Under the pieces are notes generated by a model. That model was not told the DNA's origin, made no database searches, and worked only from the letters and a program-made list of their open reading frames with translations. A program made the translations under genes and the position numbers. A stretch of 64,000 nt of DNA from Olsenella urininfantis. Its GTDB lineage: Bacteria; Actinomycetota; Coriobacteriia; Coriobacteriales; Atopobiaceae. Of this stretch, positions 46,165-55,411 are shown in pieces (positions within the stretch are counted from its first letter, which is position 1; every line of letters begins with the position of its first letter). The stretch is taken from the NCBI RefSeq assembly GCF_900155635.1, contig NZ_LT732540.1:31788-95787 (forward strand), read 5' to 3'.

Positions 46165-46178
46165 ATATTCAACATTGA
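46165..46178. promoter_or_regulatory. Operator-like site before tetR-type gene
   Basis: ATATTCAACATTGA is a near-match to the palindrome TTCAATATTGAA found upstream of the transporter operon; it lies 20 bases before the regulator's ATG, over the expected promoter. Confidence 0.6.
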
Positions 46179-46198
46179 GAGGATTTGAGGAGGAAATC

Positions 46199-46768
46199 AT
46201 GCAGGTCCTCAAAGAAGAGGTGCGCGAGCGCATACTCGACGCCGCCGTCCAGGTGTTCTACGAGAAGGACTTTCGCAGTGCGAAGGTGCAGGACATCGCG
46301 AGGATCGCGGACGTGTCGGCAAGCCTGCTGTACTCGTACTTCGAGAACAAGGAGAAGCTCTTCGAGGGAGTCGTTTCGTCCGTTCCCCTCGACTTCGACC
46401 GTATCGCGCGCGAGGAAGAATCTATCATTGCGGACACGCCCTCTGAGAGGTACCAGATTGCCGCCGAGGGACCGCTGCTCGACATGTTGGCTCACCACAA
46501 GCTGCTGGTCATCCTCGTCGACAAGAGCCAGGGTACCGCCTACGAGCATGCGAAGGACGATTTCGTCGAGAGCATCGAGCGTCATATCCGATACATGATG
46601 AACGAGCGTTCGACTCTGCACTATCCAGACCTACTTGCCCATGTGCTCGCAAGCAACTTCGTGGAGAGCCTGATGGAAGTAGCACGCCACTATAGCAGCG
46701 AGAATGAAGCTCGCGAGATGCTTGCGCTCATCGCCCAGTGCTATTACGAAGGGGTGAACTCCCTGTGA
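46199..46768 (+). CDS. TetR-family regulator of the adjacent ABC/ECF operon
   Basis: A 189-aa protein with a TetR N-terminal HTH: RILDAAVQVFYEKDF, VQDIARIADVSASLLYSYFENKEKL (read as two helices around VSASLLY), and an alpha-helical ligand domain. GAGGAGGAAATC precedes the ATG at 46199. It lies 148 bp upstream of the transporter genes in the same direction; four related AT-rich palindromes before it and before the operon suggest that it represses both. Confidence 0.88.
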   Translation: MQVLKEEVRERILDAAVQVFYEKDFRSAKVQDIARIADVSASLLYSYFENKEKLFEGVVSSVPLDFDRIAREEESIIADTPSERYQIAAEGPLLDMLAHHKLLVILVDKSQGTAYEHAKDDFVESIERHIRYMMNERSTLHYPDLLAHVLASNFVESLMEVARHYSSENEAREMLALIAQCYYEGVNSL

Positions 46769-46805
46769 CAGAGCTTTCTGCCACCCCCTTTCGGATGCCC
46801 TGACA

Positions 46806-46905
46806 TTCAATATTGAATTCTGATTCTATAATGATATAGTCAGCCATGTCGAACTGTAATAGGTCTTAATCTACTCTCAATATCGAATCTCTGTTTAATA
46901 TTGAA
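46806..46905 (+). promoter_or_regulatory. Operators and promoter of the ABC/ECF operon
   Basis: TTCAATATTGAA (46806-46817) is a perfect palindrome; CAATATCGAA (46878) and TTTAATATTGAA (46894-46905) are further copies. TTGAAT (46813) with TATAGT (46835) 16 bases on, or TATAAT at 46827, would be promoter parts overlapping the first site. The last copy runs into the ribosome site of the first transporter gene. Confidence 0.65.
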
Positions 46906-46916
46906 GGAGAAATTCT

Positions 46917-48677
46917 ATGAAAGACAAAAAGGAGTTGGTCAGGGAGATGACGGCGAAAAGCCGGCTATCTAATGCCTTGCTTCTGACCAGGGCAGTTCTT
47001 GGGCTCGTTCCCACGGTTCTCGTGATCTTCCTTGTCCACCTGTTTTTGGAAGGGGCCCTCTCGCCCTCGGCGATCGCCTGCGCCGCAGCGGGAATGACAG
47101 CATGTGTGGCGGGGAAGGCGGTGTGCATGTACGCAGCAACATGGAAGTCCCATCAGGCGGCGTACTCGTGCCTGACGGACATCCGCCTGCGCATCGTGCG
47201 CCATCTTAAGAGGCTCCCCCTGGGTTTCTTTCAGGTAAGAAGGCCGGGAGATCTCGCGAACATCATGCGCAACGACGTGGAGCAGGTTGAGGTTTACCTT
47301 GCCCACGGACTTCCCGAATCGGCCTCGGCCACTCTGTTCCCCGCCGCCGCGTTCGTCCTCATGCTCGTAGTAGACTGGCGGCTCGCCTTGTGCATGGTGG
47401 CGGGCCTGCCCCTCATGTGGCTCGTGAGGAAGGCGGCGGCGCCCGCTTGGGCGAAGGGCTTCGAGATGGTGGCCCAGTACGCCTCCCGCATGCAGAACAG
47501 CCTCATGGAATACGTTGCCAATATAGCTGTTGTCAAGGCATTCGGGAAGGAAGAGCGCAAGACCGATGAGACAGTCGGGGCGGCGCGCGACTACGTGAGC
47601 TGGGCGACGAGCTCGATGAACGACGTCTCGGTCCCCATGGCGCTCATCGCCCTGTTCATGGAGTCCGGGACGGTGCTCGTGCTAATCGCGGGAACGTGGC
47701 TTCTCTCCGCGGGCGGCATATCCATCGAACGCCTCATCTTGGCCATGGTGCTCTCCGCGGCCTTCACCTCCTCGGTGGCCAAAACGGCGACCCTGCAGCA
47801 CTACCGCTTCATGTTCGACCAGGCGATGACGGGCATCGAATCGGTGTTGGGCGTCAAGACCCCAGACCTTATCGAGAGCTCCGAGGAGCCTCGCATGGGA
47901 GACATAGAGCTGCACGGAGTATCGTTCTCCTACCCGCAGAGCGAGGAAGACGGCAACGAGAGGAAGCAGGCTCTCGATTCGATAGACCTCGTGTTCCGCA
48001 GGGGAAGCACCAACGCGCTCGTAGGTTCCTCGGGATGCGGGAAGAGCACCCTCGCGAGCTTGATCATGGGATTCTGGCAGCCTGGCAGCGGGCGCGTCAC
48101 TGTGGGTGGACGGGACCTTTCCCAGCTCTCCGAAAGGCAGGTGTCGAGCCTCTTCTCCATAGTCCAGCAGGACGTGTTCCTCTTCAACCAGAGCATCGAG
48201 GAGAACATCCTCATCGGCCGACCAGGAGCAACGCGTGAGGATGTGGTCGAGGCGGCCAAAAGGGCGCGTATCCACGACTTCATCTCCAGACTCCCGCACG
48301 GCTACGCTACGGTCCCTGGCGAGGGCGGCGTTCAGCTCTCGGGCGGTGAGCGTCAGCGCATCTCGATTGCCCGGGTGATGCTGAAAGACGCTCCCGTCAT
48401 CATCCTCGACGAAGCGACGGCCGCGGTCGACGCCGAGAACGAGGCCCTCATACAGGAGGCGATAGACGACCTGTCGCGCGACAAGACTGTCGTGACCATA
48501 GCCCACCACCTGAACGCCGTTCGTGGAGCGGAGCAGATCGTCGTGATGAGGGAAGGCCGCATCGCCGGAGCTGGAACCCACGAAGAGCTCATGTCTACCT
48601 GTCCTCTCTATCAGGAGATGGTCGCCAAGCAAAAGCAGGTGGACAACTGGGATATCAGGGAGGTCGCATCATGGTAA
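46917..48677 (+). CDS. ABC half-transporter 1 (membrane domain plus ATPase)
   Basis: A 586-aa type IV ABC protein: six membrane segments in residues ~20-300, then Walker A GSSGCGKSTLASL, signature LSGGERQRISIARV, Walker B VIILDEAT and IAHHLNAV. It pairs with the next protein as a heterodimer. Layout and the presence of ECF genes resemble the YbtPQ/IrtAB group, which import siderophores despite an exporter fold; the substrate here is unknown. GAAGGAGAAATT precedes the ATG, overlapping an operator copy. Confidence 0.9.
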   Translation: MKDKKELVREMTAKSRLSNALLLTRAVLGLVPTVLVIFLVHLFLEGALSPSAIACAAAGMTACVAGKAVCMYAATWKSHQAAYSCLTDIRLRIVRHLKRLPLGFFQVRRPGDLANIMRNDVEQVEVYLAHGLPESASATLFPAAAFVLMLVVDWRLALCMVAGLPLMWLVRKAAAPAWAKGFEMVAQYASRMQNSLMEYVANIAVVKAFGKEERKTDETVGAARDYVSWATSSMNDVSVPMALIALFMESGTVLVLIAGTWLLSAGGISIERLILAMVLSAAFTSSVAKTATLQHYRFMFDQAMTGIESVLGVKTPDLIESSEEPRMGDIELHGVSFSYPQSEEDGNERKQALDSIDLVFRRGSTNALVGSSGCGKSTLASLIMGFWQPGSGRVTVGGRDLSQLSERQVSSLFSIVQQDVFLFNQSIEENILIGRPGATREDVVEAAKRARIHDFISRLPHGYATVPGEGGVQLSGGERQRISIARVMLKDAPVIILDEATAAVDAENEALIQEAIDDLSRDKTVVTIAHHLNAVRGAEQIVVMREGRIAGAGTHEELMSTCPLYQEMVAKQKQVDNWDIREVASW

Positions 48678-50389
48678 GGGAGATCCTAGAACGGATGACC
48701 CCCGCTGGCCGGCGCATGATGTCCACAAGCATCGCCGCTTTCACGATTTATGCACTAGCCAGCGTGGCGATGGCCTTCGTCGTCCTCGCGGCTATCTATT
48801 CGGTCCTGGTCGGACCGGTCGACCTCGCTCCCTACTGGGTGGCGCTCATCTGCCTTCTCCTCGTCAAAGGAGCAAGCAGCATCGTGGCAGACAAGCAGAA
48901 GCATTGCGCGGGTTTCGACCTTGTGCTTGAGATCAGGATCGCCGTCGTCAGGCGGCTGAAGTCGCTTTCCCTCGGTTTCTACACGGGAGAGCGACTAGGC
49001 GAGATCGGCGATATTGTTCACAAGGACATCGACAACATGGAGATGGTGGTGGGGCACCTATGGACGAGGATGGCAGCCGACTTCATCGTCGCGGCGATTC
49101 TGCTCGTGGCTGCGATCCTCGTCGATTGGCGCATGGCGCTGCTCACGGTATCGACCCTGCCCGCTGCGCTCGCACTCCTTGCAGCAGGGCTGAGGAAGGC
49201 CCAGGCCCTCGAAGGAAGATGCGGGGATGACGCGGCGGACATGACGAGCCTGTTCGTCGAGTACGTGAAGGGCATCCCGCTTCTGAAGGCCTTTGCCGAA
49301 AGCGAGACTCTCGACCGCAGGCTCGAGGCGACGGTGGCGAGCTTCGGCGAGAGCAGCAAGGCGGCGTCGCGGAACAGGGCGCTGGTCCTGTCCGCCTACA
49401 GCCTTGTAGCGGACCTTGCCTTCGTAGTCATGGCGGCGGGCGGCGCCCTGCTCGTGCAGAACGGTTCCCTGCCCCTGTTCGTCTACATCGGCTTCATCAT
49501 CGCGAGCGTGGAGTTCTACAAGCCCTTCTTTGCAATGGAGTCGCATTGGATGAGCTATCTCAAGGTGAGGGACAGCTTCCGCAGGATAGAGAAGATCATC
49601 CGAGCGTCCTCTGTCCCCGAGCCCGATGAGCCGCGTGTGCCTTCGTCGCACTCGATCAGGTTCGATCAGGTGCGCTTCTCCTATGGAAGGGACTCTTTCG
49701 AGTTGCCCGAGGCAACGTTCACGGTCCCCGAACATACCATGACGGCACTCGTAGGCGAGTCCGGGTCGGGCAAGAGCACACTGACCAACCTCCTGCTGAG
49801 ATTCTGGGACGTAGATGCGGGAAGCGTGAGCGTCGGCGGCGTGGACGTGAGGGACATCCCCTACGACGACCTTCTGGCCTCTATCAGCATCGTCATGCAG
49901 GATGTGCGGCTCTTCGCCGACACCATCGAGGGGAATATCCGCATCGGCAGGGCTGATGCGACGCACGAGGAAGTGGTGGAGGCGGCCAAGAAGGCGTGCA
50001 TCCACGAGTTCGTGATGTCGCTCCCACAGGGTTACGAGACGCCCATCGGGGAGAACGGCGTGGGTCTCTCAGGCGGGCAGAAGCAGAGGTTGTCCGTCGC
50101 TCGGGCGTTCCTAAAGGACGCCCCCATCCTCGTACTCGACGAGATGACGAGCAGCGTAGATCCGGTTAACGAGGTGCTCATGCAGAAAGCCGTTTCTGCG
50201 CTCGCGCAGAACAGAACAGTGCTCGTGGTGGCGCACCATCTGAGCACCATCCGCTCTGCAGACCAGATAATCGTGATGCGACAGGGGGAAATCGTGCAGA
50301 GGGGCACCCACGAACAGCTCCTCGAGGAGAGGCCTGGCTATTATCGGGCTCTCTGGGAGCAGGGAACCAAGGCAGAGGGCCGGGCATGA
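48671..50389 (+). CDS. ABC half-transporter 2 (membrane domain plus ATPase)
   Basis: A 572-aa partner of the preceding protein; its start overlaps that gene by 7 bases. Six membrane segments are followed by [40 protein letters not shown] and VVAHHLSTI. The residue after Walker B is Met rather than Glu-Ala-Thr (DEMTSS), but the catalytic Glu is kept. Substrate as uncertain as for its partner. Confidence 0.9.
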   Translation: MVREILERMTPAGRRMMSTSIAAFTIYALASVAMAFVVLAAIYSVLVGPVDLAPYWVALICLLLVKGASSIVADKQKHCAGFDLVLEIRIAVVRRLKSLSLGFYTGERLGEIGDIVHKDIDNMEMVVGHLWTRMAADFIVAAILLVAAILVDWRMALLTVSTLPAALALLAAGLRKAQALEGRCGDDAADMTSLFVEYVKGIPLLKAFAESETLDRRLEATVASFGESSKAASRNRALVLSAYSLVADLAFVVMAAGGALLVQNGSLPLFVYIGFIIASVEFYKPFFAMESHWMSYLKVRDSFRRIEKIIRASSVPEPDEPRVPSSHSIRFDQVRFSYGRDSFELPEATFTVPEHTMTALVGESGSGKSTLTNLLLRFWDVDAGSVSVGGVDVRDIPYDDLLASISIVMQDVRLFADTIEGNIRIGRADATHEEVVEAAKKACIHEFVMSLPQGYETPIGENGVGLSGGQKQRLSVARAFLKDAPILVLDEMTSSVDPVNEVLMQKAVSALAQNRTVLVVAHHLSTIRSADQIIVMRQGEIVQRGTHEQLLEERPGYYRALWEQGTKAEGRA

Positions 50390-51939
50390 GCGCCCCTGCG
50401 CATGTAGCCCTCGGCAAGGCGACGTTCCGGTACTCGGGAAAGAGCAGCAATGCTATCCACAGCGTCGACTTGAATATCCATGAAGGCGAGTTCGTGCTCC
50501 TGACAGGAAGAAGCGGCTGCGGGAAAACCACGGTCGCACGGCTCATAAACGGTCTTATCCCTCATTTCTACGAGGGCGAGCTGGAAGGAACGGCGAGAGT
50601 CGGCGGAACGGAAACGCGCGAGATGGGAATCGGAGACATCGGAAGGATGGTCGGCTCGGTTTTCCAGGACCCCCGCAGCCAGTTCTTCATGACCGACACG
50701 ACGAGCGAGGTGGCATTCGGCTGCGTGAACGCGGGACTGCCACGCAACGATGTCGCGCAGCGGGTCGAAAGCGCATTCCGGCGCATGAGCATCCAGCGCC
50801 TGCGGGATAGGAGCGTGTTCGAGCTCTCGAGCGGAGAGATGCAGCTGGTGGCCATAGCCTCCTGCTATGCGATGGGGCCTTCCGTGTACGTCTTCGACGA
50901 GCCGTCCGCAAACCTCGATATGGGGGCCGTGGAGACCCTCAGGAAGACACTATCCGAGCTGAAACGCGAGGGAAAGACTGTCATCGTTCTGGAGCACCGA
51001 CTCTTCTATCTGTCTGACCTCATCGACCGGATGGTCGTCATCGAAGACGGTGCTGTATCCCACGTATACGACGCAGCCAGTGCGTTGTCCCTCGACGACG
51101 CCACGCTCGCCCATATGGGTCTAAGGAGCTTGCAGCTGAAGTCGGCGTTAAACGCTATGCCCAACCACGAGCCGACCTTGTCAAAGCGTGAGAATGCGGT
51201 CTTCGAGATAAATAATCTTACGGTCTCATACGGCTCACAGCATTCGACGAGGAACGCCGGGTCGACACCGGGCGAACCCCGCACCATCGGCCCGCTGAGT
51301 TTCTCCGCCCGATTCGGCGAGGTAATCGGAATCATAGGGGAAAACGGTGCGGGGAAGACAACTCTGTCGCGCCTGTGCTGCGGACTTGAGAAAGAGGATA
51401 GGGGCACCGTGTCCGTAGACGGCAGGCCCCTTTCGCCAAAGGAGCGGCTGGGGCGCATCCGGCTGGTCATGCAGGATCCCGACTACCAGCTTTTCTCCGA
51501 TAGCGTGCTGGGAGAGCTCTCGTTGGGCGGGCGGAGAGACGCCGATGCCTGTGAGCGAGCACTCAGAAAGCTGGGGCTATGGGATATGAGGGAAGCTCAT
51601 CCCGCAACGCTTTCGCGAGGGCAGAAGCAGCGCCTCACAATAGCATGTGCCCTCGTCGATGAGACTGCCACCTATTTCTTCGACGAGCCGACGAGCGGCT
51701 TGGACAGGGAGAACATGGAGAGAGTCTCTTCTGCGATCCGATCGCTCGCACAATCGGGAAGCGTCGTATTCACCGTCTCGCACGATCCTGAGTTCCTCCT
51801 CTCTGCCTGTGATCGCATCCTCCGTCTGAGGGATGGGGCCATCATCGACGACTTCTCCCTTGACGGCTCGGCGCGAGAGAGGCTCTTGAGGTCGCTTTGG
51901 AAGGGAGGTGTGCAATGGGGCGCTCATACAGGCGCATAG
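50386..51939 (+). CDS. ECF transporter ATPase with two fused ATP-binding domains
   Basis: A 517-aa soluble protein, overlapping the previous stop by 4 bases (ATGA). Domain 1: GRSGCGKTTVARL, ELSSGEMQLV, VYVFDEPSANLD. Domain 2: GENGAGKTTLSRL, LSRGQKQRLTIA, YFFDEPTSGLD. This equals EcfA1 and EcfA2 in one chain, the motor of an energy-coupling-factor importer. The membrane components follow. Confidence 0.9.
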   Translation: MSAPAHVALGKATFRYSGKSSNAIHSVDLNIHEGEFVLLTGRSGCGKTTVARLINGLIPHFYEGELEGTARVGGTETREMGIGDIGRMVGSVFQDPRSQFFMTDTTSEVAFGCVNAGLPRNDVAQRVESAFRRMSIQRLRDRSVFELSSGEMQLVAIASCYAMGPSVYVFDEPSANLDMGAVETLRKTLSELKREGKTVIVLEHRLFYLSDLIDRMVVIEDGAVSHVYDAASALSLDDATLAHMGLRSLQLKSALNAMPNHEPTLSKRENAVFEINNLTVSYGSQHSTRNAGSTPGEPRTIGPLSFSARFGEVIGIIGENGAGKTTLSRLCCGLEKEDRGTVSVDGRPLSPKERLGRIRLVMQDPDYQLFSDSVLGELSLGGRRDADACERALRKLGLWDMREAHPATLSRGQKQRLTIACALVDETATYFFDEPTSGLDRENMERVSSAIRSLAQSGSVVFTVSHDPEFLLSACDRILRLRDGAIIDDFSLDGSARERLLRSLWKGGVQWGAHTGA

Positions 51940-52625
51940 ACCCGCGAACGGCCCTGCTCTCAATCTGCCTTCTGGGCACTGCTGCAGTGCTTTCCAACCG
52001 ACCGGAAGCAGCCCATGCGGCATGTGCCATCGGTGCGGCATGCGCGCTCGTCTCCGGGGCATGGCGGCCGTGCATCGCCCTATCTGCCGCCTATGGCCTC
52101 ATAGCCGCCGTGATGGCTCTTGCCGAGGGAGCCGGAAGCACAACGCTTATGACCGCTGTGGTCATGCTGAGCTACATGGCCCAGAAGTTCGTAGTTCTGG
52201 CTCTCCTGGGCGTCTCCCTTTCTAAACTGGCCTCGATGCAGGATCTTCTCGCTGCGCTGCAGTCTATGGAAACTCCGCAGGCGGTTCTCATTCCATGCAT
52301 GGTCATTCTGCGATTCTTCCCAACTATACGCAGGGACGCCTCGCATCTCATGGAAAGCCTAAAGACGCGGCGCGGGCTCGCAGGAGGAGGGTTCGCATTC
52401 CGACACCCAGCTCTCACATGCGAGCTTCTGATAGTTCCGCTCCTTATGAGGAGCGTGAGGATATCCGATGAGCTGGCGGCATCCGCGCTTGCCCGCGGCT
52501 TAGACGGCGAGACCCAAGCGACGGTGCTGCAGCCCCTGTCTTTCGGAGGAAGGGACGCCGTGGCGGCCGCCTTGACCCTCCTGGCAACCGGAGTGCTTGC
52601 GTGGCTTCAATTCGGACCGCGATAG
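51915..52625 (+). CDS. ECF transporter transmembrane protein (EcfT)
   Basis: A 236-aa membrane protein with about five helices and an EcfT-type coupling motif ASALARGLDGE near the C-terminus (A-R-G pattern). The ATG at 51915 has GGGAGGTG 6 bases upstream and overlaps the ATPase gene by 25 bases. It joins the ATPase to the S component. Confidence 0.87.
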   Translation: MGRSYRRIDPRTALLSICLLGTAAVLSNRPEAAHAACAIGAACALVSGAWRPCIALSAAYGLIAAVMALAEGAGSTTLMTAVVMLSYMAQKFVVLALLGVSLSKLASMQDLLAALQSMETPQAVLIPCMVILRFFPTIRRDASHLMESLKTRRGLAGGGFAFRHPALTCELLIVPLLMRSVRISDELAASALARGLDGETQATVLQPLSFGGRDAVAAALTLLATGVLAWLQFGPR

Positions 52626-52695
52626 AGGGGCTCAGGACGAGACTTGCCTTGTCAAACTTGTACGTCTTAAACCAGAACGGAAGAAAGGACTCATT

Positions 52696-53298
52696 ATGAA
52701 AAAAGACGGAACCTCGACCATAGGGGCTCGAGATCTCGTATCCATTGGCGTCTTCGGAGCGCTGTCCCTCCTAATCTTCTTCGTAGTGGGAGGCGTCGCT
52801 GGTCTTACCGTCGTGGGGACAGTCGCCAACATACCCATCGTCTGCTTCTTCACATCGATAGCCTATCTGCTCCTTGCCGCAAAAGTCAGGAAGACCGGGA
52901 CCTTCCTCATCATGGGGACCATAAACGTGCTGCCCGGCCTGATGGCGGCAAACGTCTTCGGTGTCATCGGCAGTATCGCGGGCTGGGCCCTTGCGGAGGT
53001 GGTTGCCACGCGGATCGGGTACTCGAACAGGAAAGGTCTCGTTGCGGCTTACGTCGTCGGTTGCACGCTGCAGTCGGCGCTCTACACCCTTCCCATATAC
53101 CTTTCAGCTGCTCAGTATCTTTCCGAGCGCCAAGAAATACTGCGACTCACCGATGAGACCATGGCGCAGTTCGTCGCGATGTTCTCGGGTCCCATGTACG
53201 TCGGAATGGTTGTCCTTACGGCGGTGATGAGCCTTGTAGGTGCGTTCGTCTCGCTAAAGATCATGAGAAAGCATTTTGAGAAGGCGGGGATTGTCTAA
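52696..53298 (+). CDS. ECF substrate-binding S component (MptD/Trep_Strep type)
   Basis: A 200-aa membrane protein with six hydrophobic segments; ARDLVSIGVFGALSLLIFF opens it. The sequence resembles the MptD/Trep_Strep group of S components, whose ligand is not known. AGAAAGGAC precedes the ATG at 52696. It is the last gene of the operon. The 240 bp that follow (53299-53538) show no feature. Confidence 0.8.
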   Translation: MKKDGTSTIGARDLVSIGVFGALSLLIFFVVGGVAGLTVVGTVANIPIVCFFTSIAYLLLAAKVRKTGTFLIMGTINVLPGLMAANVFGVIGSIAGWALAEVVATRIGYSNRKGLVAAYVVGCTLQSALYTLPIYLSAAQYLSERQEILRLTDETMAQFVAMFSGPMYVGMVVLTAVMSLVGAFVSLKIMRKHFEKAGIV

Positions 53299-53538
53299 GG
53301 GACGTCTCGCAACAAGAAAGTCGAGAGATAAGACAGGATGGCCCCATGGCTACTGATGACCCAAAGAGCATCGGGGGCTCTCATCGCCATACGATAAATT
53401 GAGATCGCGCGTGTTTCGCTAGCCTAATTTCTTTCTGGCCGCCCTACCCTCTTTCTTTCACGGGCAATACAATCATGGTGAAGTCTGCTCAGGCTAATCG
53501 AAGGCGTTGGCGCGCCACGGCCTTATATGCGGGCGACG

Positions 53539-54348
53539 TTAGTCTATGCCGTCGATAATTTCCTGAAAGGCGTTCAATTCGTGGGCTCGGATGTAGTAGC
53601 CAAGGTTGGTCATTATATTGGTCTGGGGCTCAACCATCATTTTCGTCGGAACATCTCGTATCTGCAGCTTTCCAGCTGCCGTATATTCAGGACCTGCATA
53701 GATTATGCCGAGGAAGATCAATCTCGAAATGCCGATATTCATACTGCCGTGTTTGTCTTGAAAGCTTCCTTCATTGAGGATATAGACAGGCGAACCCGAA
53801 GATCCAGGGAAGCACGCCATGTCAACAAGCCCAATTCCAGGGCTGTTGAAGTCATAGGCTGGATGTGATGCAGTGTAGCCGTGCCGGAAAATCGGAAGGT
53901 TGTTAACCTCGTCCCACAATCCGACGGGATAACCGACCATGGTCAATTCCTCGACCGCGCGAACGTTTCTCAACTTTTCTTCCGTTGCAATAATGCTCAT
54001 GTCGTTCCCGATATAGAAGACGTCTTTACCCGTAATTTGCTTGACAGCACTGAAGACGGGAGCTGCGAAGCAAAATGCCAAGTCGTGTGTGGGATGGAAA
54101 ATCCATTGTGCCTTGTACGTAAATCGGTAACTCTCTTCGGTTGAGCCGCCCTCTCCAGCCAGATGAACGAAGAATGTCATTTCCTCGCCTGGGTTGTTGT
54201 TAATGACGTGCTTGTTAGTGATGATGGTTGGAAAGGTCTTTCCGTTTGCTTGGAAGTTGAAGTACGATCCAGTGCCACAGCTACCGTTGCTAGCTGTGAG
54301 TCGAACCGTATTGAATAACAGCTACCCTGATAAACATTCAGGCTTCAT
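53539..54348 (-). pseudogene. Trypsin-like serine protease gene with in-frame TAG at codon 9
   Basis: The only good start is an ATG at 54348 behind GGAAAGG. It reads MKPECLSG, then TAG (54324-54322), then LLFNTVRLTASNGSCGTGSYF and TIITNKHVINNN with the catalytic His. Asp is in HPTHDLAF, and ACFPGSSGSPVYI carries the Ser. Beyond the stop the frame is intact for ~260 residues to its natural end. Without the TAG it would be a full 269-aa chymotrypsin-fold protein of a widespread stand-alone family. Low GC sets it apart from its neighbours. It may be freshly inactivated, or start at a non-standard codon; ATG at 54180 would lose the His. Confidence 0.75.
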
Positions 54349-54538
54349 ACGCGCACCCTTTCCATCGTCGATGATTATGTATTATCTCATGCAATGAAGG
54401 CGCAATAAGGTTGAAGAAGCAGGAGAGCATGCCGGAAAAGCCGCTCGGCGCAAAGACAGGTAATCTCCTCATCAATGCATGCATAGCTTATCGAACGCAT
54501 CGTAGTAAGCCCGTCCATACTGGCGTCCGTCCGATGCT

Positions 54539-54690
54539 GATTCGAGGGAAGAGGCCGATTTCTAAGCCACCCGCTATTACTCCCGTTGGGATTTCGGGGA
54601 ATAATCAAGTCCGAAAAAGCACGTTTCCCCAGCAAGGGTGCAATTATTCCTTCCCGTCCGAATCAACGGCTGATTCGGGAATGATTCGAA
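54539..54690. repeat. Right-end motif cluster of E3
   Basis: GATTCG (54539), CGGGGAATAATC (54595-54606), inverted AATTATTCC (54642-54650), CCGAATCA (54658), then TGATTCGGGAATGATTCGAA (54671-54690). These are the same motifs as at 33784-34266 at the other end of E3. No gene lies in 54349-54762. Confidence 0.6.
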
Positions 54691-54762
54691 CGAGGCAGCA
54701 CGAGACGGACGAGGCGGCACGAGGTGGAATCAGCTAACGCCAAATGGAAAACTGCAACGATC

Positions 54763-54775
54763 GAGTGGGAGTAGG
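54763..54775 (+). other. att site 4
   Basis: GAGTGGGAGTAGG is identical to the guaA end, preceded by ACTGCAACGATC, so the local frame would read T-A-T-I-E-W-E-stop like GuaA itself. A terminator (54888-54917; C-TTCG-G loop, fully paired 13-base arms counting G-T pairs, then TTTTA) follows 125 bp on. Confidence 0.85.
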
Positions 54776-54870
54776 AAATAGCCCATTTCATCCAGCCTCA
54801 TCCTGCACGTCTAGTCGCGGTGGCTTGCAACTAGTGCCCTGCATTGGACAAAGCTACTGGGGCTTTCGTG

Positions 54871-55303
54871 GAGTGACAAACGCGGATAAGCCTCGGAATC
54901 TTCGGATTTCGGGGCTTATTTTATGGGTGTTAACCTGCGGAAATACTCTTCATTCAACCGCGCTGGGGTGACTAGTTGCGACTCGTTGCCAAGAGGAGCG
55001 ACTAGATGCCAGAACATGTCAAAGCGAGAAGAGTATTTTCATCGCTTTTTAGCCGCAAGCGAGTTTTGGGGCAGGCCATGTAGTCACTTTGTAGTCACCC
55101 CGCTTTTTCGGCCTCTCGTTTTGCAAAACCGCAGGTAGGAGTGAAGAGTGACAAATCGCCAAAATCCGCGATTTCCGTCGATTTCGGGCTGTTTTTTTTG
55201 AGGCCCTTCAAAGAGCCGTTTGTCACTCTCAACACTGTGTGCAATAGGCGATTTTGGACCCATTTTGACCCCCGAAAATCGGCACTAGCAATGCGAGAGT
55301 GAC
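54871..55303. repeat. Left-end motif cluster of E4
   Basis: GAGTGACA-type sites: 54871, 55146, inverted TTTGTCACTC 55219-55228, 55297. TAGTCAC-type sites: 55080-55087 and 55091-55098. GACTAG-containing sites: 54968 and 54998. No gene is present in 54776-55411. Confidence 0.6.
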
Positions 55304-55411
55304 GATTCCTTCGCAATCGTTACTGCTTCACATCGCGCTTGTACATTCATGCTGAATATTAGATAATGATCAGCACAGTAGTACATCTCGGAAGGAGATG
55401 CCACGGAAACT

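Larger units (their letters stand above)
33780..54775. mobile_element. Integrative element E3 (integrase, defence and transport cargo)
   Basis: This 21-kb segment lies between att copies 3 and 4. At its left end are a repressor, an excisionase, a tyrosine integrase and a MobC-like protein. Cargo follows: MmeI-like restriction-modification with AAA ATPase, YraN-like, Abi_C, a TetR-ABC-ECF operon and a trypsin-like protease. Both ends share motifs GGGAATAA and GATTCG/CGAATC. No relaxase or type IV secretion gene is seen, so it is not a complete conjugative element. Confidence 0.75.

Noticed and set aside
43793..54348. Amber (TAG) recoding in this genome, suggested by two in-frame TAG codons
   Set aside because: Many intact genes here end in TAG (for example tsaD fusion, deoC, ychF, guaA, integrase), and one of the two cases also has a frameshift, so plain inactivation is simpler.
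33780..54775. E3 as a complete integrative conjugative element
   Set aside because: No relaxase, coupling protein or type IV secretion gene was found among its genes.
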